Shown: one piece after another, positions 27,658 to 38,130 of the stretch
Layout of the letters: each line of letters opens with the position of its first letter
How positions within the stretch are numbered: position 1 is the first letter of the stretch
Source: Euzebyella saccharophila
Lineage (GTDB): Bacteria; Bacteroidota; Bacteroidia; Flavobacteriales; Flavobacteriaceae
DNA length: 64,000 bases
Direction of reading: 5' to 3'
Assembly (NCBI RefSeq): GCF_014855495.1
Contig: NZ_JACYFJ010000002.1
Span: 434,001-498,000, forward strand
Translations under genes and position numbers: made by a program
Notes under the pieces: model-generated
Seen by the model: only the letters and a program-made list of their open reading frames with translations
What the model was told of the DNA's origin: nothing
Databases searched by the model: none

Positions 27658-29040
27658 ATGAAGAAAATAGCAAGTACATTTCTTACGGCTCTTTTTGCGG
27701 GGGCATTGACCCTAGGAGCATATAAAGTATTTTTTGAAAAACCCAATTACACCATTGTTTCAGAGAATGACCAGGGATCGGTATTTCAGACCAGTTACAA
27801 TCCTACAACAGGAATTAATGAGGTGGATTTTACTTCTGCCGCCGAAACGACGGTAAATGCGGTAGTTCATGTAAAAAATGTATCCATAAACCGAGGAGGA
27901 AGTAGCTATTTGGATTTCTTCTACGGCCATGGTAGTAGCTCAAGACCCCAAGTAGGTACGGGATCGGGTGTTATTATCTCCCAAGATGGGTACATTGTAA
28001 CCAATAACCATGTAATTGATAATGCGGACCAATTACAGGTGATGCTCAATAATAATAAGGTTTATAATGCAGAATTGATAGGTACCGACCCCAATTCCGA
28101 CATTGCCTTGTTAAAAATTGAAGCCGATGGGAATTTACCTTATCTAGCTTTTGGAGATTCTGATAATGTGCGTGTGGGAGAATGGGTATTGGCCGTAGGT
28201 AATCCTTTTAGTTTAACTTCTACGGTTACCGCAGGCATTGTAAGTGCCAAGGCTAGGAACTTAGGTAAGATAGACCAGTCCTTTATTCAGACAGATGCTG
28301 CTGTAAACCCGGGAAATAGTGGTGGAGCTTTGGTTAATACCAATGGTGATTTGGTAGGTATCAATACAGCTATTACCTCACAAACCGGATCTTATGTTGG
28401 TTATTCTTTTGCCGTACCTAGTAATATTGCCAAAAAGGTTGTGGATGATATATTGGAGTACGGCAATGTTCAAAAGGGAATTTTAGGAATTAATGCTGCT
28501 AGGGCTAACACACCTTATGCCGTAGAAAAAGGGATCAACCAAATTGAGGGCGTTTATATTTCCGGAGTGGAAGAGGATACGGGCGCTCAAGAAGCGGACT
28601 TAAGGGAAGGTGACGTTATAAAACAAATTGATGATATTAAAATTAGAAAATTTGCAGATTTAACAGGCTACCTGTCTTCCAAAAGACCTTCGGACACGGT
28701 ACAAGTAACCATCAATAGAAATGAGGAACTATTGACTGTACCAGTGGTTTTAAAGAAGCGACAGGTCATTACAGTTCCCAACATGGGTCTTGAAATTAAA
28801 AATCTCTCTAAAGAGGACATGAAAAAATTCAGGACCAGAAAAGGTGTAAAAGTGGTTGGGGTTCCTGAAATTTATAGAGGCTACGGTCTAGATGGGAAGG
28901 TTCTTCTCTCTCTAGATGACGAAGAAATTAATGATATTGAGGAGGCAAAAGTTCTTTTTGGTAGAATTTCCAAAAGAGGAAGAACTATCATAACCATGAT
29001 CAATGAAAAAGGCGAAAGGGAACGACTCATATTCCAATAA
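27658..29040 (+). CDS. DegP/HtrA-type periplasmic serine protease
   Basis: A 460-residue S1C protease that degrades or refolds misfolded envelope proteins. An N-terminal signal/anchor helix (about 4-21) is followed by the trypsin-like domain with His118 in VTNNHVIDN, Asp148 in PNSDIALLKI and Ser221 in PGNSGGAL. Two PDZ domains follow (about 265-360 and 375-460). The loop YGHGSSSRPQVGTGSGV is typical of Bacteroidota DegQ-like forms. It is monocistronic with a good terminator. The 193-nt upstream region has no perfect housekeeping -7 box, which could mean control by an envelope-stress sigma factor; that is inference. Confidence 0.95.
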   Translation: MKKIASTFLTALFAGALTLGAYKVFFEKPNYTIVSENDQGSVFQTSYNPTTGINEVDFTSAAETTVNAVVHVKNVSINRGGSSYLDFFYGHGSSSRPQVGTGSGVIISQDGYIVTNNHVIDNADQLQVMLNNNKVYNAELIGTDPNSDIALLKIEADGNLPYLAFGDSDNVRVGEWVLAVGNPFSLTSTVTAGIVSAKARNLGKIDQSFIQTDAAVNPGNSGGALVNTNGDLVGINTAITSQTGSYVGYSFAVPSNIAKKVVDDILEYGNVQKGILGINAARANTPYAVEKGINQIEGVYISGVEEDTGAQEADLREGDVIKQIDDIKIRKFADLTGYLSSKRPSDTVQVTINRNEELLTVPVVLKKRQVITVPNMGLEIKNLSKEDMKKFRTRKGVKVVGVPEIYRGYGLDGKVLLSLDDEEINDIEEAKVLFGRISKRGRTIITMINEKGERERLIFQ

Positions 29041-29050
29041 TTAAAAAATA

Positions 29051-29078
29051 AACGCTTCCGTTTAGGGAGCGTTTTTTT
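29051..29078 (+). terminator. Terminator after the DegP-like protease
   Basis: Stem AACGCTTCC / GGGAGCGTT (29051-29059, 29065-29073, one G-T pair), loop GTTTA, then TTTTTT. It starts 11 nt after the stop codon. Confidence 0.9.
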
Positions 29079-29293
29079 GTTGGAATTACTTCTATGAACA
29101 TAAAAATTTTTCATGAACAAAAAAATATACTTGTGGTCATAATCTTTTTAGCTCATTTTAATCGTATTATATGACAACACCAGTTTTGAGCGATAACCGG
29201 GACAAAAGCTTATTCGCAAATTTTTTTCTTAATTGATATTATTCAATTACTTTAGCTCCCTCTAATAAAATAACTCCAAAGACTCATTAGAAC

Positions 29294-29914
29294 ATGAAAG
29301 GTTTTAGACTACTGTTAATTATAGCGGCCTTATTTACTTTCAACCTACAATTTGCCCAAGAAGAGGAACAACAGGATGAACTATCACTGGACAAAGGTCC
29401 TATTGATAGCCAATTTGAATTTGTGTTTACCAAATCCGGTAATTACCGTGCAGATGGCAAGCGATATGAAGTGGTGAGAACCATTTCCTTGGATAAATTA
29501 AGACAAAATGTACTTGACACGCTAAGCGGATACAATAAAAGAGCTGCAGAGTTAAAACAGACTATAGCAGGTCATGAATCCACTATAGCCTCCTTGAACG
29601 AGAAATTGGAGGAAACGACCAATAACCTTACTTCTGTTACCGAAGAAAAAGATAGCATGTCATTTTTGGGAATTATGGTTTCCAAAAGTACGTATAACAC
29701 CATTTTATGGTCCGTTATGGGATGTTTACTGGTGTTCTTGTTATTCTTTATATATAAGTTCAGGAATAGCAATGTGTTGACACAAGAGGCCAAAACCAAT
29801 CTGGCGGAGCTGGAAACCGAATATGAGGACCATAGGCGCAGAGCTTTAGAAAGGGAACAGAGAATAAGCAGGCAGCTACAGGACGAAATCAACAGATACA
29901 AAAAACAAAAATAA
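29294..29914 (+). CDS. Exported coiled-coil protein with one membrane helix
   Basis: A 206-residue protein of unknown function. It has a signal peptide (about 1-21, ending LQFAQ), an acidic segment, a heptad-like coiled coil (about 80-120, with ESTIASLNEKLEETTNNL), one membrane helix (about 137-153) and a highly charged second coiled coil at the C-terminus (EYEDHRRRALEREQRISRQ). It could be anchored in the inner membrane with coiled coils on both sides. Homologues upstream of trmD in flavobacteria are sometimes labelled as tRNA methyltransferase, but no methylase motif is present, so I reject that name. It is followed by its own terminator. Confidence 0.75.
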   Translation: MKGFRLLLIIAALFTFNLQFAQEEEQQDELSLDKGPIDSQFEFVFTKSGNYRADGKRYEVVRTISLDKLRQNVLDTLSGYNKRAAELKQTIAGHESTIASLNEKLEETTNNLTSVTEEKDSMSFLGIMVSKSTYNTILWSVMGCLLVFLLFFIYKFRNSNVLTQEAKTNLAELETEYEDHRRRALEREQRISRQLQDEINRYKKQK

Positions 29915-29915
29915 C

Positions 29916-29940
29916 AAAAGCTCCTCACGGAGCTTTTTTC
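29916..29940 (+). terminator. Terminator after the coiled-coil protein gene
   Basis: Stem AAAAGCTCC (29916-29924) / GGAGCTTTT with loop TCAC and a TTTTTT tail; it starts 2 nt after the stop codon. Confidence 0.9.
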
Positions 29941-29961
29941 TTTTAAACACCGCATTACTCT

Positions 29962-30417
29962 ATGTTTAAGATTATTAGAGCAGAAAGGGAACACCTAGAA
30001 GATGTAGCCCCCCTTTTTGACGCCTACAGGGTTTTCTATGAGCAAGAATCCGACCAAGTTAAAGCTTTGGAATTTCTAACGGAACGTTTTTTAAATGACG
30101 AGTCCGTTATTTTTATGGCCTATGACAATGATAAAGCCGTAGGTTTTACCCAGCTTTACACCACCTTTTCATCTGTAAGTCTAAAAACTGCCTACATTTT
30201 AAACGACTTATTTGTGAATCCTGAATATAGAAAAAAGGGTGTGGGAGAAGCTCTTTTGCTTCAAGCTCAAAAACTATGTGGCGAAAAAAAATTTAAAGGT
30301 ATTTCCCTAGAAACGGCACACGACAATCCCGCCCAAAGGCTATATGAAAAATTGGGTTGGGAAAAGGATTCTGGCTACTTTCATTATTTTTGGACATCCA
30401 AACAAGTTACCAATTAA
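29962..30417 (+). CDS. GNAT family N-acetyltransferase
   Basis: A 151-residue single-domain acetyltransferase. The acetyl-CoA loop is in LNDLFVNPEYRKKGVGEALL (about 85-104; R-K-K-G-V-G), and the C-terminal ISLETAHDNPAQRLYEKLGWEKD is the usual strand-helix that closes the site. The N-terminal half VAPLFDAYRVFYEQESD is typical of a common GNAT subgroup with small-molecule or N-terminal substrates. It precedes trmD by 9 nt, so they share a transcript. Substrate unknown. Confidence 0.93.
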   Translation: MFKIIRAEREHLEDVAPLFDAYRVFYEQESDQVKALEFLTERFLNDESVIFMAYDNDKAVGFTQLYTTFSSVSLKTAYILNDLFVNPEYRKKGVGEALLLQAQKLCGEKKFKGISLETAHDNPAQRLYEKLGWEKDSGYFHYFWTSKQVTN

Positions 30418-30426
30418 AGTTCTGCT

Positions 30427-31101
30427 ATGCGAATAGACATTATTACCGTCTTGCCAGAATTAATGGAGAGTCCTTTCAACGCTTCAATCCTAAGCAGGGC
30501 CAAAGAAAAGGGCATTGTAGAAGTTTATTTCCACAATCTTAGGGACTATACGGATAACACCTACAAACAGGTTGATGACTACCAATACGGTGGCGGAGCC
30601 GGTATGGTTCTTATGATCGAGCCCATAGACAAATGCATTTCAGGGCTACAAAAGGAGCGGCAGTACGATGAAATCATATACATGACGCCCGATGGAACCA
30701 CGTTGGACCAAAAATTGGCAAATCAACTATCCTTGCACGAAAACATCATTATCCTTTGTGGTCATTATAAAGGAGTGGACCAACGTGTAAGGGACAAGTT
30801 TATTACCAAGGAAATCTCCATTGGCGATTATGTGTTGTCCGGTGGTGAATTGGGTGCCGCGGTACTTTGCGATGCTGTAATACGCTTGCTTCCCGGTGTG
30901 TTGAATGATGAAACATCGGCACTTACAGATTCATTTCAGGATAATTTGTTGGCCCCGCCAGTTTATACAAGACCGGCAGATTATAAAGGAATGAAAGTCC
31001 CGGACTTACTGCTAAGTGGGAATTTCCCAAAAATAGAAAAGTGGCGTGAAGAACAAGCATTGGAGAGAACACAGCGTCTGAGACCCGATCTTTTAAAATA
31101 A
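30427..31101 (+). CDS. trmD: tRNA (guanine-37-N1)-methyltransferase
   Basis: SAM-dependent SPOUT methylase that makes m1G37 next to the anticodon and prevents +1 frameshifting. The trefoil-knot motifs are visible: [23 protein letters not shown] and [12 protein letters not shown]. The last also holds the catalytic region. Length is 224 residues, close to the usual 220-250. The ATG lies 9 nt after the GNAT stop, and rplS, its usual partner in many bacteria, follows 122 nt later from its own promoter. Confidence 0.97.
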   Translation: MRIDIITVLPELMESPFNASILSRAKEKGIVEVYFHNLRDYTDNTYKQVDDYQYGGGAGMVLMIEPIDKCISGLQKERQYDEIIYMTPDGTTLDQKLANQLSLHENIIILCGHYKGVDQRVRDKFITKEISIGDYVLSGGELGAAVLCDAVIRLLPGVLNDETSALTDSFQDNLLAPPVYTRPADYKGMKVPDLLLSGNFPKIEKWREEQALERTQRLRPDLLK

Positions 31102-31125
31102 ATTCTTCAAAAATTTAAAATTTTC

Positions 31126-31155
31126 TTGTAGGTTTTAGAATATAACGTAATTTTG
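31126..31155 (+). promoter_or_regulatory. Promoter of rplS
   Basis: One of the best promoters in the window: TTG (31126-31128), 19 nt, TAATTTTG (31148-31155), an exact -7 match. The transcript would start near 31160 and have a leader of about 60 nt before the ATG at 31224, room for a small control element. Confidence 0.8.
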
Positions 31156-31223
31156 CAACCTGTTAAATCAACCTCTGACGAAAATCGTGAATGTTGCTTT
31201 ATATTAAACCATAAATTACAATC

Positions 31224-31574
31224 ATGGAAGCATTGTTAAAATTCGTTGAGGACGAGTTTGTTCCAAAAAAGGAGTTCCCTGCATTTTCAGCAGGTGATAC
31301 TATCACAGTTTATTACGAAATTAAGGAAGGTGAAAAAACCAGAACCCAGTTCTTTAGAGGAGTTGTTATCCAAAGAAGAGGTACAGGGGCAACAGAAACC
31401 TTTACTATTCGTAAAATGTCTGGTACCGTAGGTGTAGAGCGTATCTTCCCTATTAATATGCCAGCCTTGCAGAAAATAGAAGTAAACAAAAAAGGTAAGG
31501 TTCGTAGAGCACGTATTTTCTACTTTAGAGGTCTTACCGGTAAAAAAGCTCGTATTAAGGAAGTACGTTCCTAA
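31224..31574 (+). CDS. rplS: 50S ribosomal protein L19
   Basis: Large-subunit protein at the interface with the small subunit. The 116-residue sequence has the L19 core FSAGDTITVYYEIKEGEKTR, QFFRGVVIQRRGTGATETFTIRKMS, VGVERIFPINMP and the end KVRRARIFYFRGLTGKKARIKE. Strong own promoter and terminator make it monocistronic although trmD is just upstream. The leader of about 60 nt is a candidate for autogenous control, but no structure was confirmed. Confidence 0.98.
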   Translation: MEALLKFVEDEFVPKKEFPAFSAGDTITVYYEIKEGEKTRTQFFRGVVIQRRGTGATETFTIRKMSGTVGVERIFPINMPALQKIEVNKKGKVRRARIFYFRGLTGKKARIKEVRS

Positions 31575-31595
31575 GCTAATTTACCTACATAAATT

Positions 31596-31634
31596 AATCC
31601 CTGTTAAATCATATGATTTGGCAGGGATTTTTTG
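31596..31634 (+). terminator. Terminator after rplS
   Basis: Outer stem AATCCCTG (31596-31603) / CAGGGATT (31622-31629) encloses the perfect palindrome AAATCATATGATTT (31605-31618), followed by TTTTT. Confidence 0.9.
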
Positions 31635-32096
31635 TTGTCAACAATTGTTCATAACCAATGTTTATAAATGGTTGATTTTTAAAGTGTTAAAAAAAATTGA
31701 TATGTTCATATTCTTTGTATATTAGTAATGCGATTGAGAAATGAACCTGTCGATGGAAAATTTTAGCAATCGGTATAGAGTTAACGTTCTTTATATTGTT
31801 GTTTAACCTAGCGTATTTATGAAGGCATTTGTAAACGGACGCAAAGATGGCGAGCATTTGTCCTTAAAACTGTCGTTTTTTGGATATACTATGTGGATGT
31901 ACTTACCAACTTGTATTTAAACTTAGAGTTTATACAGTTGCTCTTAAGATCATTTGGACAACAAGAAGAAAAATTCAAGTAGAATTGGGTGATACCTGTT
32001 CAAAAGAATTTATCAAACGTTTGAAATAGCCATGCAAACGCAATCAATGGTTGCCGATCTACAGAAAGTAGACACGAAAGTTTGACAACTATTTCT
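31635..32096 (+). other. Gene-free region between rplS and icd; possible small RNA or decayed gene
   Basis: No ORF here is longer than 34 codons; the longest with an ATG is 31819-31920 (MKAFVNGRKDGEHL...). Yet the stretch ends in a 13-bp terminator at 32097, too far (about 500 nt) to serve rplS, which has its own. So something is likely transcribed. Local hairpins include CGTTTG (32018-32023) / CAAACG (32035-32040) and AACCA/TGGTT near 31655-31675. It matches no RNA family I know (not tmRNA, 6S, RNase P or SRP RNA). A weak promoter-like TATTCTTTG is at 31709-31717, one base longer than consensus. A second possibility is a protein gene broken by several stops, since two frames (around 31819-31920 and 31925-32029) read like protein. 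Confidence 0.35.
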
Positions 32097-32139
32097 AAAA
32101 GCCATATCAATGTATTAATACAATGATATGGCTTTTTTT
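32097..32139 (+). terminator. Strong terminator in the rplS-icd gap
   Basis: 13-bp perfect stem AAAAGCCATATCA (32097-32109) / TGATATGGCTTTT (32124-32136), with an inner TGTATTAATACA palindrome, then TTT. It lies about 170 nt before icd and 520 nt after rplS, with no intact gene before it. Confidence 0.88.
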
Positions 32140-32271
32140 ATGCCGGGTATTTTCTACTCACCTTTCTTTGGATTTTCCTTAATATTTCTGCACTAAATAA
32201 ATAATATTCGTTAAATAATTTCTCCTGTTTAAAGGCTTTTCTGATATAGTTAGTAACAAAACATAAAATTG

Positions 32272-32279
32272 TATATTTG
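32272..32279 (+). promoter_or_regulatory. -7 element of icd
   Basis: TATATTTG, exact TAnnTTTG, 30 nt before the icd ATG. The -33 region has only TTAG at about 20 nt spacing. Confidence 0.6.
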
Positions 32280-32303
32280 CTCCGCTTTAAATTAAACTCC
32301 TAA

Positions 32304-34529
<2,226 letters not shown>

Positions 34530-34546
34530 AATGGCTCATATAAATT

Positions 34547-34586
34547 AAAAAGGCTCTCTATCAAGTTATAGAGGGCTTTTTTTTTG
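34547..34586 (+). terminator. Terminator after icd
   Basis: Stem AAAGGCTCTCTAT / ATAGAGGGCTTT (two wobble pairs), loop CAAGTT, followed by a run of T to 34585. Confidence 0.88.
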
Positions 34587-34639
34587 ACATTATCCCTAAG
34601 GACATGCCATTTCTAACTATTTTTATAAAAAGATTTTGA

Positions 34640-37039
34640 ATGCCCCACAAGATTAAGTTTCTCCTTCCTCTATTGTTCTTGGTCCTACACCATTCCTTTG
34701 CACAACAACGATTTACACTTAGTGGAACTGTTTCTGAAGATTCCAGTAATGAAACATTGATAGGCGTTACCATAGCCGTTCCAGAACTAAGAACGGGTGT
34801 AACCACCAATGAATACGGCTTTTACTCCATTAGCTTACCAGCAGGTGAATACAAGGTTCAAGTGAGTTACTTGGGCTTTCAAGATATTGTAAAAACTATT
34901 GACCTTTCTGAAAATCAAAAACTCAATTTTCAGATGACGGAGGCTGCCGAACAATTGGATGAAGTTGTTATTACGGAAGACGTTGAAAAAATCGATATTA
35001 GAAAGCCTCAAATGAGTGTTAACGCTATGTCCGTTGAAACTATCAAAAAAATTCCAGTCATTCTTGGAGAAGCAGATGTTATTAAATCTATCCTTTTGCT
35101 TCCGGGGGTTACTAATGCTGGGGAGGGCGCCTCCGGTTTTAACGTTCGTGGTGGTGCGGTAGACCAAAATCTTATTCTACTTGACGAGGCTACAATTTTT
35201 AACTCATCGCACTTATTCGGTTTCTTTTCGGTATTCAACCCAGATGCCATTAAGGATTTAAAACTTTATAAAGGTGGAATTCCCGCTCGCTACGGAGGTA
35301 GGGTTTCATCTGTTCTTGATATTTTTCAAAAAGAGGGAAACAGTAAGGAAATAAAGGTCAATGGCGGTATTGGTGCGGTTGCTAGTAGGTTACTGGTAGA
35401 GGGTCCGATAATTGAAAACAAGGCGGCTTTTTTAGTGGGAGGCCGTGCTTCCTATGCTCATTTATTCCTACCCTTGTTCGATGTTGACAACACCGCATAC
35501 TTCTATGACCTAAATACGAAACTTAATTACAATATTAATGACCGAAATAGCATTTTCCTATCCGGCTATTTTGGAAGGGATGTCTTTGGCATAAGTGATA
35601 GCTTTGTAAATACCTACGGAAACGCCGTTGGAAACTTTAGGTGGAACCATTTGTTTTCTGATAAATTGTTCTCCAATCTTTCTTTGATTTATTCGGATTA
35701 CTATTACGGACTAAAATTAGATTTTGTAGGCTTCAATTGGAACTCCGGTATTCAGAATTTCAATATAAAATATGACCTCAAGCATTATGTTAACGATAAG
35801 CTACAGGTCAACTACGGATTAAACAATATTTACTATAGATTCAATCCTGGAAAAATTGAACCAAGTAATGACAATTCTGGAATTGTAGAAGATCAATTAA
35901 TACAGAAATACGCCAATGAATTTGCTGCCTATATTGACGTGGAACAGGATATTACCAATAAACTAAGCCTTAATTACGGACTGCGTTTTAGCAACTTCGT
36001 GCGCTTGGGACAAGATGAAATAAATGAATATGCCAATAACAATCCCGTTTCCTTTGATCCCGAGTTATTAATTTACCAAGAAGCTGAACCTATTTCAGTT
36101 TCCAATCCTGAAAGAAGTTCAAGTTTGGCTACCTATTCTAATTTTGAACCCCGTGTTTCTTTGGCATATACCTTAAACGATGCTAATTCATTCAAGGCCA
36201 GTTATACGAGACTAGCTCAATACCTTCATTTATTAAGCAACACCAGCTCCCCTACCCCTTTGGATGTTTGGACACCTAGCGGACCTTTTATTGAACCTCA
36301 AAAGCTAGACCAATATGCCGTGGGCTATTTTAGAAATTTAAAGGAAGGAGAATACTCCTTGGAAACAGAGCTCTTTTATAAAGAAATCCAAAACCGAATA
36401 GATTACATTGACGGTGCCAACCTTATTGCAAATGATGCCATTGAACAGGTTATTCTAAATGGGGAAGCACGTGCCTATGGGTGGGAGTTACTACTTAAAA
36501 AGAATGAAGGCCGGTTCCAAGGATGGTTAGCATACACTTTGTCCAAATCCGAACAACGCACCCCTGGCAGGGAAGCAACGACTAACAACGGCATTTCGCC
36601 CAATGAAACCGGAATAAATTTCGGGGAATGGTACAACACTCCCTATGACAAGACCCATGACATTTCTCTTTATGGCAGTTATGAGCTCAATAGTAAATGG
36701 AGTTTCAATTCCAATTTTGTATATCAAACGGGTCAGCCTACCAATTATCCCGTTGGTCAATTTGAATTTCAAGGTCTATCAGTACCTTTTTATGGCTTAA
36801 GAAATGAGGAGCGTCTACCGGCCTATCATCGATTGGATTTATCGGCCACAATGACACCAAGAAAGAACAATGACAGAAACTTTAAGGGCGAGTGGGTATT
36901 TAGTTTATATAACGTCTATAACCGAAGAAATGCAGCTTCCATCAATTTTAGCCGCAATCCGGACACTAGGCAAAACGAAGCTGTTAGAACCAGTATTTTT
37001 GGTTTTGTACCGGCCGTAACCTATAATTTCAAATTTTAG
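34640..37039 (+). CDS. TonB-dependent receptor with carboxypeptidase-regulatory-like domain
   Basis: A 799-residue outer-membrane receptor. The signal peptide ends at about 21 (HHSFAQ). A CarboxypepD_reg-like beta domain follows (about 25-105, LSGTVSEDSSNETLIGVTI), then the plug (about 115-230, GASGFNVRGGAVDQNLILL and GGIPARYGGRVSSVLDI), and a 22-strand barrel ending VPAVTYNFKF with the C-terminal Phe needed for BAM insertion. It imports a substrate with TonB-ExbBD energy. The DUF4249 lipoprotein gene follows 3 nt later, the usual pairing in flavobacteria. No regulator or enzyme nearby points to the substrate. Confidence 0.93.
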   Translation: MPHKIKFLLPLLFLVLHHSFAQQRFTLSGTVSEDSSNETLIGVTIAVPELRTGVTTNEYGFYSISLPAGEYKVQVSYLGFQDIVKTIDLSENQKLNFQMTEAAEQLDEVVITEDVEKIDIRKPQMSVNAMSVETIKKIPVILGEADVIKSILLLPGVTNAGEGASGFNVRGGAVDQNLILLDEATIFNSSHLFGFFSVFNPDAIKDLKLYKGGIPARYGGRVSSVLDIFQKEGNSKEIKVNGGIGAVASRLLVEGPIIENKAAFLVGGRASYAHLFLPLFDVDNTAYFYDLNTKLNYNINDRNSIFLSGYFGRDVFGISDSFVNTYGNAVGNFRWNHLFSDKLFSNLSLIYSDYYYGLKLDFVGFNWNSGIQNFNIKYDLKHYVNDKLQVNYGLNNIYYRFNPGKIEPSNDNSGIVEDQLIQKYANEFAAYIDVEQDITNKLSLNYGLRFSNFVRLGQDEINEYANNNPVSFDPELLIYQEAEPISVSNPERSSSLATYSNFEPRVSLAYTLNDANSFKASYTRLAQYLHLLSNTSSPTPLDVWTPSGPFIEPQKLDQYAVGYFRNLKEGEYSLETELFYKEIQNRIDYIDGANLIANDAIEQVILNGEARAYGWELLLKKNEGRFQGWLAYTLSKSEQRTPGREATTNNGISPNETGINFGEWYNTPYDKTHDISLYGSYELNSKWSFNSNFVYQTGQPTNYPVGQFEFQGLSVPFYGLRNEERLPAYHRLDLSATMTPRKNNDRNFKGEWVFSLYNVYNRRNAASINFSRNPDTRQNEAVRTSIFGFVPAVTYNFKF

Positions 37040-37042
37040 AAG

Positions 37043-37879
37043 ATGAGGAAGGTTTATTTTAAGCTCGCCATACTTTTATTTCTTGCTTCCTGTGAAGATG
37101 TGGTTGAAATTGATACTCCAACGGAAAGTCCACGGCTTTTTGTAGATGGCGTCATTAGGATAGATGAAAGCAGTAGTAGTACCAATGTTTCATTTCAGGT
37201 AGGTCTTACCAATAATTTTTTCGATGATACCCAAACCGCCAATTTAGATGAAATAAGAATTACCAATGATTCCTACATTCCGGAAAATCCATCGGAAGAT
37301 AATTTTTTGGATCTGGTTCAATCCCCTTCTGGGAGATATGAAGGCTCTAAAGACACTAATTTTTTTACGAATGGAGGAGAACTTGTACTCTCCATTTCAT
37401 TTCAAGGAGAGAACTTTAGGGCTGTTACCAATTACGTTCCCGCAGTACCCATAGACAATTTAATTCAAGGGGAAGGAAGCCTTTTTTCCGGTGACGAAAC
37501 AGAAATAGTTATTTCATTTACCGATAACGGAAATAGGGATGATTATTATTTGTTCGATTTTGACTTTAATGAATATTTGGTTTCCGAAGATGAGTTTTAC
37601 CAAGGGCAAACTTTTGAGTTTTCCTATTTTTATGACGATGACGTAGAAGCTGGCCGAGAGGTAGATATCAGTCTTTTAGGGGTAGACGAGACTTTTTTCA
37701 ATTATATGAATCAAGTTATTGTGCAAGCTGGGGGTGACCAAGGGCCTTTTCAAACCCCTTCTGCTACGGTAAGAGGTAACATCCTGAATATTTCGGACAA
37801 TAGCGATCCACGCGAAAATTTTGCTTTAGGATATTTCGCCGTATGCCAAACCTATTCCCAATCAATAACTATTGAATAA
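37043..37879 (+). CDS. DUF4249 lipoprotein, partner of the TonB receptor
   Basis: A 278-residue exported lipoprotein: the signal MRKVYFKLAILLFLASC has a lipobox with Cys17. The rest is acidic and beta-rich, starting with VVEIDTPTESPRLFVDGVI, the mark of DUF4249. Members are encoded next to TonB receptors of this type and may act as a surface lid or substrate-binding partner, like SusD, but with a different fold; this is inference. The ATG is 3 nt after the receptor stop, so they are co-expressed. It overlaps the next gene by 8 nt. Confidence 0.88.
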   Translation: MRKVYFKLAILLFLASCEDVVEIDTPTESPRLFVDGVIRIDESSSSTNVSFQVGLTNNFFDDTQTANLDEIRITNDSYIPENPSEDNFLDLVQSPSGRYEGSKDTNFFTNGGELVLSISFQGENFRAVTNYVPAVPIDNLIQGEGSLFSGDETEIVISFTDNGNRDDYYLFDFDFNEYLVSEDEFYQGQTFEFSYFYDDDVEAGREVDISLLGVDETFFNYMNQVIVQAGGDQGPFQTPSATVRGNILNISDNSDPRENFALGYFAVCQTYSQSITIE

Positions 37880-38129
37880 GGTGGGGAAAAACGAGCAAAG
37901 ACATACGGACAAAGACTTGTTGATTAAAGGTATAAAGTTCTTAGCATATACCGTAGCACTCATGTTTTTAGCACCTATAGTTTTATACCAAGCTTTTAAA
38001 AATCAAGAGAATATTCTTTTTTGGCCAGTCCTGATCATAGGGCTAATTCTGGGGGTAGCCGCCATTGCCATGGGTTTTTATAGTTTAAAGGTTCTATTGG
38101 ATTCCCTGTTTGGTACTAAAAAGAGATAA
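37872..38129 (+). CDS. DUF6095-like small membrane protein
   Basis: An 85-residue protein with a charged N-terminus (NEQRHTDKDLLIKG) and two helices (about 23-44 and 48-72), recognised as the flavobacterial DUF6095-type family. Function unknown. The start is TTG 37872 inside the end of the DUF4249 gene, or GTG 37881 just after its stop; either keeps both helices. It is third in the receptor operon. The stop is 2 nt from the convergent DUF4294 gene, with no terminator between them. Confidence 0.75.
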   Translation: MNKVGKNEQRHTDKDLLIKGIKFLAYTVALMFLAPIVLYQAFKNQENILFWPVLIIGLILGVAAIAMGFYSLKVLLDSLFGTKKR

Positions 38130-38130
38130 A

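Noticed and set aside
29079-29293. Short ORF MTTPVLSDNRDKSLF... before the coiled-coil gene
   Set aside because: Only 21 codons, no conserved character; AT-rich intergenic DNA is the simpler reading.
29294-29914. Annotation as a tRNA (guanine-N1)-methyltransferase
   Set aside because: No SPOUT or SAM-binding motif; the real TrmD is at 30427-31101.
31635-32142. tmRNA, 6S, RNase P or SRP RNA in the rplS-icd gap
   Set aside because: None of the conserved core sequences of these RNAs is visible, nor a CCA-like end.
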